A stretch of DNA of 64,000 bases from CAYNHQ01 sp964397255 (GTDB taxonomy: Bacteria; Bdellovibrionota_G; JALEGL01; DATDPG01). This document shows positions 44,199 to 51,427 of this stretch, in pieces. Position numbers and translations under genes: made by a program. Numbering within the stretch: position 1 is the first letter of the stretch; each line of letters starts with the position of its first letter. Under the pieces are notes generated by a model. It saw only the letters and a list, made by a program, of their open reading frames with translations. It was not told where the DNA came from and searched no databases. The DNA lies in assembly GCA_964397255.1 (NCBI GenBank), contig CAYNHQ010000001.1:310001-374000 (forward strand), given 5' to 3'.

Positions 44199-45707
44199 TT
44201 GAAGAGAGTTCTGCTTACCCTATTTGTTCTATTTCTTTCGGCGTGTCATTCCGCGACAAATAGTAATCGCCTGGTTCTTGCCATCGAGCGGACACCGATC
44301 ACGCTTGATCCTCGCTATGCCAGCGACACCTATTCGGAAAATGCGGTGGAACTCATTTTCAGCGGCCTTCTCAAAGTGGATGAGCATCTCGACGTGGCTC
44401 CAGACCTTGCCGAATCGTTCGAATCGCCCGATCCCACAACGTATATTTTTCACCTTCGGCCAAATGTGAAATTTCATGATGGCACCGCACTACGGGCGGA
44501 AGACGTCATCTATACTTTTCGATATATGGCCGATGAAGCAAACGCTTCTCCGTTTCGGACTTATTTCAAATTGATCTCGGATGTCACGATTTCCGATCCG
44601 CGAACGATTCGCGTGAAGCTACAGGAGCCCAATGCCTTTTTTCCGATTGCGGCCCGACGGCCGATCGTTTCCGAGCGCATCGCCACTGCAGCTGGAAGAG
44701 AGGGTTTTTCAAAGGTTCCTGTCGGCGCGGGACCTTTTCGATTGGTGGAGAATCGAGAGCGCTCGGGCATTCTCCTTCAAGCCTTTCACGAATATTACGC
44801 GGGCGCTCCTCCGACCAAAAAAATTCAGCTAAAGCCGATTCTGGATCTCAATATTCGCATTCTCGAACTCAAAAAGGGAAGTGTCGACCTTCTTCAAAAC
44901 TCAGTCGATGGTTTTCCCGCCGGATCCCTGGATCAGCTTCGAAAGGATCCGAATATTCAAGTGGATCACCGACCGGGAAATAATGTTCAATATTTGAACT
45001 TCAATCTGCATCATCCGGTTCTTAAGAATCCACTCGTTCGCCGCGCAATCGCAATGGCGATCGATCGAAATTCCATCATCAAATTCAAATTTGGGGGTCT
45101 GGCCACCGCGGCCACGGGGTATCTTCCTCCCCATCATTGGGCTTACACGGCAGATGTTCCGACATATTCATTTGATCCCTCACGCGCGAAAAAGCTTCTT
45201 CGTCAGGCGGGTGTTCGGAAATTATCACTCACGTATCGGACATCCACCAATCCACAATCCATCGAAATTGCGCAAGTCATTGCAGGCTATCTTTCCGACA
45301 TTGGAATTGATGTCACCGTCCGTTCGACAGAATTTGGTGTGCTTTTCGACGACATCAAGAAGGGTAATTTTGATCTTTATTCTCTACAGTGGACGTCCAT
45401 CTTAAGTCCCGATGAACTTTTTGATGTTTTCGATTCGAAACAAATTCCTCCGAATGGGCTCAATCGGAATTTCTATTCCAATCCAAAAGTGGATGAGCTT
45501 TTGGAACGGGGGAGAACCATTTCATCCCGAAGCGAACAACTCGAAATTTATCGTCAGGTGCAAAAAATTCTTGCCGAGGATCTTCCCGCTTTCTTTCTTT
45601 GGTATCCCGAACAGATTGCCGCCTACCGCAAAAGAGTGGAGGGCTATCAAATTCATCCCAGAGGTACGTATGAATCCCTGTCTCACGTAGTATTGACTTC
45701 CCCATGA
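44199..45707 (+). CDS. Peptide ABC transporter substrate-binding lipoprotein (SBP family 5)
   Basis: 502 residues from TTG 44199. Signal MKRVLLTLFVLFLSAC ends in a lipobox. Family 5 binding-protein pattern: ITLDPRYASDTYSENAVELIFSGLL, DLAESFESPDPTTYIFHLRPNVKFHDGTALRAEDVIYTF and YLPPHHWAY-type segments. It delivers peptides to the two permeases downstream. Its TGA is fused to an ATG (45704) that now starts only a dead copy of the permease 5' end. A TATAAC box at 44184-44189 lies 9 bases before the start. Confidence 0.92.
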   Translation: MKRVLLTLFVLFLSACHSATNSNRLVLAIERTPITLDPRYASDTYSENAVELIFSGLLKVDEHLDVAPDLAESFESPDPTTYIFHLRPNVKFHDGTALRAEDVIYTFRYMADEANASPFRTYFKLISDVTISDPRTIRVKLQEPNAFFPIAARRPIVSERIATAAGREGFSKVPVGAGPFRLVENRERSGILLQAFHEYYAGAPPTKKIQLKPILDLNIRILELKKGSVDLLQNSVDGFPAGSLDQLRKDPNIQVDHRPGNNVQYLNFNLHHPVLKNPLVRRAIAMAIDRNSIIKFKFGGLATAATGYLPPHHWAYTADVPTYSFDPSRAKKLLRQAGVRKLSLTYRTSTNPQSIEIAQVIAGYLSDIGIDVTVRSTEFGVLFDDIKKGNFDLYSLQWTSILSPDELFDVFDSKQIPPNGLNRNFYSNPKVDELLERGRTISSRSEQLEIYRQVQKILAEDLPAFFLWYPEQIAAYRKRVEGYQIHPRGTYESLSHVVLTSP

Positions 45708-45784
45708 GCCGCACTCTTTTTCCACGTCTTTACGAAAAGATAGCCGGTAGGTCGTCTTACGGGTTTGGAAGGCGCTTCAGATAA
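45704..45784 (+). pseudogene. Duplicated, dead 5' end of the DppB-type permease gene
   Basis: From ATG 45704 the first 28 bases match the first 28 bases of the live permease gene at 46600 in 24 positions (shared core ACTCTTTTTC and ACGTCTTT); both encode M-x-R-T-L-F-x-R-L. This copy goes out of similarity at once and stops after 26 codons. Its ATGA overlaps the binding-protein stop, the arrangement seen at the other junctions of this operon, so it is most likely the original permease start, displaced when the MNT/HEPN pair was inserted. Confidence 0.8.
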
Positions 45785-45824
45785 AGAAATGGTTTCAATT
45801 CCGCGATGGGGCTAAAATCATGTC

Positions 45825-46184
45825 ATGGCTCTTGATGACATTGAAATTCAGGGGGGACCGGCGCCCTTTTCGCTTGAGGAGCTTAAGAGCCGGATCCGGT
45901 TACATTTGTGCTCAACTTCGGCGGAAAAAGCGCTGCTTTTCGGATCATATGCGAGAGGAGTGGCGGACGCATATAGCGACATAGATCTGGTGGTGATAGA
46001 AGAGACGAATCGTCCGTTTGTCGAAAGGGGGCTGAGCCACTTGCCCCTCTTCCGGCTGGGTCCCGGAATCGACTTGCTAGTTTACACGCCTGAGGAATTC
46101 GAAAGGATGAGAAAAGGAGGAAATTCTCTCATTGCGCAGATTGAAATGGAAGGGATTACGATCTATGAAAAAAATTCCGAGTGA
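45825..46184 (+). CDS. Nucleotidyltransferase-domain protein (MNT/MntA-type), module 1
   Basis: 119-residue minimal nucleotidyltransferase. The active-site motif GS-x10-DxD is intact: FGSYARGVADAYSDIDLVV, with the third acidic position plausibly in the strand LLVYTPEEFE. In the known MntA/HepT systems this enzyme is the antitoxin that adds AMP to the HEPN partner. It is followed, with a 20-base overlap, by a HEPN gene. A TAAAAT box (45813-45818) ends 6 bases before the ATG, so the message would be leaderless. The pair lies inside a peptide-transport operon. Confidence 0.85.
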   Translation: MALDDIEIQGGPAPFSLEELKSRIRLHLCSTSAEKALLFGSYARGVADAYSDIDLVVIEETNRPFVERGLSHLPLFRLGPGIDLLVYTPEEFERMRKGGNSLIAQIEMEGITIYEKNSE

Positions 46185-46581
46185 TGAAGCCGCTCGCTGG
46201 CTGGCGCAAGCGGAGGATGATCTGGAATTTTGCCGATACGCCTTGAAAGGGGAATTCTTTAGCCAAGTTTGTTTTATTTCGCAGCAGGTCGCGGAAAAAG
46301 CTCTAAAAAGTCTCTGCTATAAAGAAGGCGCGAGGAATGTGCTTGGTCATTCTGTTGCGGCGTTGATTAACCAACTTTCTTCGCGACATTTTTCACTTTC
46401 AAAATTCGTTGAGCACGCGGCGGAACTCGATCTTTATTATATTCCGACCCGCTATCCAAATGGTCTTGTGGAAGGGACCGCTCGATCTGCTTTCACATCA
46501 GGTCAATCCAAGCGTGCTTTGGCAAGTGCCGAAGCTATTTTGGATGAGGTTCGTCGGCTACTCAATAGTTTTGGTAGTTAA
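46165..46581 (+). CDS. HEPN-domain protein, module 1
   Basis: 138 residues from ATG 46165 (an ORF start at 46132 would overlap the MNT gene more deeply). Typical PF05168-like HEPN: AARWLAQAEDDLEFCRYALKGEFFSQVCFISQQVAEKALKSLCY, then GHSVAALINQL, DLYYIPTRYPNG and SAEAILDEVRRLL. An R-x4-H arrangement is present (RNVLGH), but this is not placed as in the RNase-active HepT RX4HxY motif, so RNase activity is uncertain. It ends 18 bases before the permease start. Confidence 0.85.
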   Translation: MKKIPSDEAARWLAQAEDDLEFCRYALKGEFFSQVCFISQQVAEKALKSLCYKEGARNVLGHSVAALINQLSSRHFSLSKFVEHAAELDLYYIPTRYPNGLVEGTARSAFTSGQSKRALASAEAILDEVRRLLNSFGS

Positions 46582-46599
46582 ACGGACCTTTCTCATTAT

Positions 46600-47532
46600 A
46601 TGAATCGAACTCTTTTTCTACGTCTTTTGCGCGCTCTTCCAATCCTTCTTGCCGCATCCTCCGTCGTTTTCTTTCTGATTCATCTCGTGCCGGGCGATCC
46701 GGTCGACTTAATGCTGGGCGATCGCGCGGGGACCGCAGCGCGTGAGGAACTCCGGACCGAACTTCATCTCAACGAACCGATCCTTGAGCAATATGGTCGT
46801 TTTTTAGCGAATCTCGCGCGCGGAGATCTTGGAATTTCCATTTCTTATCGCGAGCCCGTCTTTAATCGAATTTGTCATGCCTTACCGGCAACGATCGAGC
46901 TATCTTTTGTGGCGCTCATCATTGCGTTGTTGATTGCCATTCCAACGGGACTATTTGCGGCGGCTCAGAGGGGAAAACTTCTCGACAAGTTGACGATGGG
47001 ACTGACCCTCATCGGACTTTCCATGCCGAATTTTTGGTTGGGGCCTCTCCTAATTTATTTTTTGGCCTATCGACTCGACTGGTTTCCGATTTCAGGGAAG
47101 GAGGAAGCGGCTTCCGTTTTTCTTCCGGCATTCACACTTGGATTTGGAATGAGCGCTCTTTTGTCCCGAATGACGAGATCGACGGTTATCGATCTTCTCT
47201 CGGAGCCCTATATTCGAACCGCGCAAGCGAAAGGACTGGGTCCCGTCACGCTTTGGGGAAAACACATTCTTCGAAATGCGGTTCTTCCGCTTGTTACGAT
47301 TTTGGGTCTTCAGACCGGAGCGCTTCTCAGTGGGTCGATTGTGACGGAGAAAATTTTTTCGTGGCCGGGTATCGGCCTTGAACTCGTGGAAGCGATTGAA
47401 CGTCGTGACTATCCTCTCGTGCAAGGGTGCGTATTAACCATTGCTGTGACATATGTGGTGATTCATCTCCTGGTCGACCTACTTTATGTCCGCATTGATC
47501 CGCGGCTGCGGATTTCCGGGACGACTTCATGA
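46600..47532 (+). CDS. Peptide ABC transporter permease, DppB/OppB type
   Basis: 310 residues, six predicted membrane segments. N-terminal LRALPILLAASSVVFFLIHLVPGDPVDLMLGD is the DppB signature, and the EAA loop is at RTAQAKGLGPVTLWGKHILRNA. It overlaps the next permease by ATGA at 47529. The start codon is preceded by no ribosome binding site; the natural coupling to the binding-protein gene has been broken by the inserted module. Substrate is probably a peptide or muropeptide, given NagZ downstream. Confidence 0.94.
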   Translation: MNRTLFLRLLRALPILLAASSVVFFLIHLVPGDPVDLMLGDRAGTAAREELRTELHLNEPILEQYGRFLANLARGDLGISISYREPVFNRICHALPATIELSFVALIIALLIAIPTGLFAAAQRGKLLDKLTMGLTLIGLSMPNFWLGPLLIYFLAYRLDWFPISGKEEAASVFLPAFTLGFGMSALLSRMTRSTVIDLLSEPYIRTAQAKGLGPVTLWGKHILRNAVLPLVTILGLQTGALLSGSIVTEKIFSWPGIGLELVEAIERRDYPLVQGCVLTIAVTYVVIHLLVDLLYVRIDPRLRISGTTS

Positions 47533-48323
47533 GGCTGATTCGTTATCTCGGTCCGGCGCTCCTCGTTCTTTTCTTTTTGGTGGCGATCTTCGGCCCTCTC
47601 TTCGCACCCTTTCACCCTTTCGAGAAAAATCTGGCCGAGCAATTGGCGTTTCCATCATCGGAACATTGGCTGGGTCAGAATCAACATGGGGAAGATCTTT
47701 TCTCCATTCTTTTATGGGGCGCGCGTGGTTCGCTTATCGTAGGGTGTTGTACGATTCTTTCGTCCGCATCAATGGGTGTTACGGTCGGCCTTCTCTCGGG
47801 GTACATCCGGGGAAAGGTCGACGCATTGAGTTCGGCGGTCATTGAAGTGATTCTCTCTTTCCCGGGCACACTTCTCGCGCTGGCCATTGCGGCGGTGCTG
47901 GGTCCTTCGCTTCGAAATGTCGTCATTGCTCTATCGCTCAGTGGTTGGGTCCCGTTTGCTCGTCTCACTCGAGGGCTCGTTCTTTCCCTTCGTGAGCGGG
48001 AATACGTCACAGCCGCACGAGCCATGGGCGCATCTACGAAACGAATTCTTTTCCGACATATTCTGCCCCAACTTACGTCTCCCATTCTCGTACAGTCTAC
48101 GTATGCGTTTGCCGCCGCCATATTGGCGGAATCATCTCTCAGTTTCTTAGGTGTCGGTGCTCCTCCCGGCACGCCAAGTTGGGGCGGCGCGCTCAGTGAT
48201 GGAGTTCGCTATCTGTTCCAGGCTCCTCACTTGGCGACATTCCCCGGTTTAGCCATTATGCTTTCTGTTCTCGCACTCAATTTGACAGGAGATCAACTGC
48301 GTGACTCGTGGAATGAACGTTAA
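47529..48323 (+). CDS. Peptide ABC transporter permease, DppC/OppC type
   Basis: 264 residues with about six membrane segments. FGPLFAPFHPFEKNLAEQLAFPSSEHWLGQNQHGEDLFS is the DppC-type start of the periplasmic region, EAA loop AARAMGASTKRILFRHILPQL, and SFLGVGAPPGTPSWG near the end. It overlaps both neighbours (ATGA at 47529 and the NagZ start at 48301). Confidence 0.94.
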   Translation: MRLIRYLGPALLVLFFLVAIFGPLFAPFHPFEKNLAEQLAFPSSEHWLGQNQHGEDLFSILLWGARGSLIVGCCTILSSASMGVTVGLLSGYIRGKVDALSSAVIEVILSFPGTLLALAIAAVLGPSLRNVVIALSLSGWVPFARLTRGLVLSLREREYVTAARAMGASTKRILFRHILPQLTSPILVQSTYAFAAAILAESSLSFLGVGAPPGTPSWGGALSDGVRYLFQAPHLATFPGLAIMLSVLALNLTGDQLRDSWNER

Positions 48324-49407
48324 AGATCGGCTGGGCCAACTCATCATGGTGGGTTTGGAAGGCGCTGGGCTCACCAAACGAGAGCGTATGTTTATTCGAA
48401 AAGTTCAGCCTGCGGGGGTTACTTATTTTCGGCGCAATGTCGGATCTCCCAGGCAACTCGCTCGCCTATCATCCGATTTTCGATCTCTTCTCTCCCATGA
48501 CACTCCCCCCTTAATAGCGATCGATCAGGAAGGCGGAAAGGTCTATCGGCTGAAACATCCTTTCACTTTGTTCCCGGGCAATGACTATATCGCTCGCTAC
48601 TACCAGCGGACGAGGAAGATGGATCTTTTACGCGCCTCCATTTCGGCTCAAGCGGCCGAGTTAAGAGCGATCGGCGTGAATTACAATTTCACACCGGTGG
48701 CGGACATTCATACCAATCCGCGCAATCCTGTCATCGGAGAACGAAGAACTTTCGGATCCACGTCCGCTCAAGTTTCGACCCTCGTTTCAGAAACGGTCCG
48801 AGCATATCGGAGGGAAGGGTTGATTTCCTGTGCAAAGCATTTTCCCGGACATGGCGATACATTTTCAGACAGCCACAAATCTCTCCCAGTCGTAAAAACT
48901 CCTCGCGCGACGCTTTTCCGACGGGAAATTGTTCCGTTTCGTGCGGCCATTCGAGCTGGTGTACCTACGATTATGACGGCTCATGTCATCTATTCCGCCT
49001 TTGATCGAAAACGCCCAGCCACTCTCTCTTCGTGCTTTTTAAAAGACATTTTGCGAAAGCGTCTACGATTTCGGGGAGTATGCGTAAGCGACGATCTCGA
49101 AATGGCGGCCATATCGGCCCACTATTCTCTGGCCGAGGCCGCGCTGGAGGCGATAGAGGCGGGCGTCGATCTTCTATTGGTCTGCAAATCCTTGGATGAG
49201 TCCCTATCTATATATGAGCGACTTATTCGAGCTGTAGATCGAAATGAGATTGATTCAAGTCGAATTAAAGAGGCTTTAGGTCGCGTTTGGACCCTAAAAA
49301 AGGAGTATCTCCGCGGGCAAGGGCCCCATATTGCAGGCCGATTTCCGATGGATGGATGGCCCAAGCATCGTCATGTAGCCGATTTAGTCCTATACCATGG
49401 AACATAA
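48301..49407 (+). CDS. nagZ: Beta-N-acetylglucosaminidase, NagZ-like (GH3)
   Basis: 368-residue GH3 enzyme that removes GlcNAc from muropeptides during peptidoglycan recycling. LIMVGLEGAGLTKRE, PPLIAIDQEGGKVYRL, YNFTPVADI and KHFPGHGDTFSDSHKSLP (the NagZ catalytic loop) are diagnostic; the nucleophile Asp lies in VCVSDDLEM. It has no signal peptide, so it should act in the cytoplasm on imported material. GTG 48301 has AGGAG nine bases upstream; ATG 48313 is an alternative. The pairing with a peptide importer points to muropeptide uptake. Confidence 0.9.
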   Translation: MTRGMNVKDRLGQLIMVGLEGAGLTKRERMFIRKVQPAGVTYFRRNVGSPRQLARLSSDFRSLLSHDTPPLIAIDQEGGKVYRLKHPFTLFPGNDYIARYYQRTRKMDLLRASISAQAAELRAIGVNYNFTPVADIHTNPRNPVIGERRTFGSTSAQVSTLVSETVRAYRREGLISCAKHFPGHGDTFSDSHKSLPVVKTPRATLFRREIVPFRAAIRAGVPTIMTAHVIYSAFDRKRPATLSSCFLKDILRKRLRFRGVCVSDDLEMAAISAHYSLAEAALEAIEAGVDLLLVCKSLDESLSIYERLIRAVDRNEIDSSRIKEALGRVWTLKKEYLRGQGPHIAGRFPMDGWPKHRHVADLVLYHGT

Positions 49408-49413
49408 AGTTTC

Positions 49414-49443
49414 TTGTTTGTAGCTAAGTGCCGATGCTATAAT
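49414..49443 (+). promoter_or_regulatory. Putative promoter of the exbB-exbD-exbD operon
   Basis: TTGTTT (49414-49419), 18-base spacer and a consensus TATAAT (49438-49443) with a TGC extended -10. It lies about 60 bases before exbB, whose ATG has AGGAGG close by. Confidence 0.65.
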
Positions 49444-49504
49444 GCTTTTCACTCATCCGACCCGAAAGAATTCAACATACAGGCGAAACAGGAGGAACGA
49501 ATTT

Positions 49505-50143
49505 ATGATGGGTTTTAAAGAGTTTTTGGAGCATGCAAGCTGGCCATTCTATGTGAACATTATTGTTTCGGTTTTCGCGATAGCGACCATCTTGGAACGA
49601 TTGTTTATGTTGTTGGTGCGGTACTCGTTTGATGGCAAGAGCTTCATGCAGAATATCGAACGGTACGTCTTGGCGAACGACCTGACGCAGGCCATTAACT
49701 ATTGCAATACATCGCAGGCACCCTTGGCCACCGTCGTTAAAGCAGGCCTTGTAAAGGCCAACCGCGGAGGAATGGCGATCTCGATGGGAATCGATGAATC
49801 GCTTCTCCAAACCACTCCACAAATTGAAAAGCGAATCGGAACCCTTTGGTCCTACGCGAACATCGCGACACTGATCGGACTGATCGGAACCATCCTGGGG
49901 CTTATCACGTCCTTCCGCGCGGTGTCGATCGCAACGCCGGAACAGAAGGCGGAGCTTCTCGGAAAAGGTATCGCGGAAGCCATGTTCAACACGGCGTTCG
50001 GTCTTACGATCGCCGTGACCTGCATTTTCTTTCACCTCATGCTTGCGGGAATTGCGAAGAAGTATATTGGCGACCTCGACTACTATTCGAGCCGGTTGGA
50101 GAATCTTCTCACTCTCCGCCAAGACGCTGACAAAGCGGCTTAA
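49505..50143 (+). CDS. MotA/TolQ/ExbB proton channel protein
   Basis: 212-residue inner-membrane protein with three membrane segments (about 15-35, 115-140 and 155-180). The signature region IATLIGLIGTILGLITSFRAV and GKGIAEAMFNTAFGLTIAV is the ExbB/TolQ channel core. With the two ExbD proteins it forms a proton-driven motor. Myxobacterial AglR is a close functional parallel. The longer frame to 49442 is rejected because AGGAGG precedes ATG 49505. The next gene begins 16 bases on. Confidence 0.93.
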   Translation: MMGFKEFLEHASWPFYVNIIVSVFAIATILERLFMLLVRYSFDGKSFMQNIERYVLANDLTQAINYCNTSQAPLATVVKAGLVKANRGGMAISMGIDESLLQTTPQIEKRIGTLWSYANIATLIGLIGTILGLITSFRAVSIATPEQKAELLGKGIAEAMFNTAFGLTIAVTCIFFHLMLAGIAKKYIGDLDYYSSRLENLLTLRQDADKAA

Positions 50144-50159
50144 GGGTAACGGAGCGTAG

Positions 50160-50666
50160 ATGGCTCGCGGAAAAGGACATCGCGAAAACCTGATGGAATC
50201 CGGTCAGGAACTGAACATCGTTCCTTACCTCGATATCATGGTGAACTTGGTGATGTTCATGCTCTTCACCATCACCAGTTTTTCGGCCTTTACTATTCTG
50301 AATGCCTCTATTCCTCAGCTGGCTCCCGATTCGGGAAAGGCAGCCGAGGCGATGAAAAAAGCCCAACTCCTCCTGATGGTTCGAGTCACAAAAACGGGTT
50401 TTGACATTGACCCGAGTGTTCAGGGAGGCCCTGCCATCAAGCGATCTTCGGTTCCTAAGAAGGGAGACCAGTATGATTTTGAAGGTCTCCAAGCGGTGGC
50501 AAAAGACTTAAAGAGCAAATTCCCCGACGAGTCGCGCGTGCTGATTATAGCGGCGCCAACCGTAATCTACGACGACATCATTAAATCGATGGACGCTTTG
50601 CGGGAGACACAACCGCCTGGCAAAGAGCCCAATCTTTTCCCAGACGTGACGCTGAGTATTTTATGA
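50160..50666 (+). CDS. ExbD/TolR biopolymer transport protein 1
   Basis: 168 residues: a cytoplasmic N-terminus, one membrane segment (about 20-42, NIVPYLDIMVNLVMFMLF) whose Asp is the proton-binding residue in this family, and a periplasmic domain. It overlaps the second ExbD gene (ATGA, 50663-50666). Two different ExbD subunits next to one ExbB match the AglR-AglS-AglV arrangement of myxobacterial gliding motors. Confidence 0.92.
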   Translation: MARGKGHRENLMESGQELNIVPYLDIMVNLVMFMLFTITSFSAFTILNASIPQLAPDSGKAAEAMKKAQLLLMVRVTKTGFDIDPSVQGGPAIKRSSVPKKGDQYDFEGLQAVAKDLKSKFPDESRVLIIAAPTVIYDDIIKSMDALRETQPPGKEPNLFPDVTLSIL

Positions 50667-51241
50667 AGAAAATGGAGGAACATCATCATGCGGTTTGGCG
50701 GTCACGCCTAAAGAAGCGGAGGGGGAAGGCATTTAAACCCATCGCCATTCGAGAACTGAATCTTGTGGCTATGATGGATATGCTCACGATCCTTCTCGTA
50801 TTTCTTTTGAAGAGCTATACCGTGAGTTCCGTTTCCATTCCCGTCGGTGAAGAAATTAATATTCCCATTTCCAAGAATCAGCTCCGGCCGCCCGAGGCAG
50901 TTAAAGTAACGGTCACCAAAGGGACCAAGGAAAATCCCGCCATCATTGCCGTGGACGAAAATCGAGTCGTTCAGCTCGATCCCAATCAGATGACGACACT
51001 TGAAGCGCAGGCACGAAATCGCAAGTTTATGATTGAACCGCTTCACAGAGCGATGATGAAGAAGGCCGACGAAATTAAGGGAATTGCCAAGTTAAATCCC
51101 AACGTGAAGTTCGATGGAAAGGTTTTGGTCATCGCCGATAAACAGACTCCCTATTGGCTCATCACGCAGGTGCTTTACACGGCGGCAGAAGCGCAGTTCG
51201 ACCAGTATCAACTGGTGGCGATGAAAGAGGGTGGCGACTAG
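50663..51241 (+). CDS. ExbD/TolR biopolymer transport protein 2
   Basis: 192 residues with a basic N-terminus (RSRLKKRRGKAFKP), one membrane segment (about 30-53, LVAMMDMLTILLVFLL) with the conserved Asp, and a periplasmic domain ending AAEAQFDQYQLVAMKEGG. Last gene of the ExbBDD operon. Confidence 0.92.
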   Translation: MKKMEEHHHAVWRSRLKKRRGKAFKPIAIRELNLVAMMDMLTILLVFLLKSYTVSSVSIPVGEEINIPISKNQLRPPEAVKVTVTKGTKENPAIIAVDENRVVQLDPNQMTTLEAQARNRKFMIEPLHRAMMKKADEIKGIAKLNPNVKFDGKVLVIADKQTPYWLITQVLYTAAEAQFDQYQLVAMKEGGD

Positions 51242-51427
51242 CTGTGACCTCTTTACCTCAGCGCGACATGCACGGCGAGGTTCTGCCCACCAAAACAGTG
51301 CTTTAGATCTTAGTTAACCAATTGTAATTATTAAATATTGTTCCGGTTCGGACTTGGTATGTCCGTTGCGTATAACCCTTCCTGAGGGTAGGTCAGTGTG
51401 GCCGACCCCAATGAGTTTGGAGGCATT

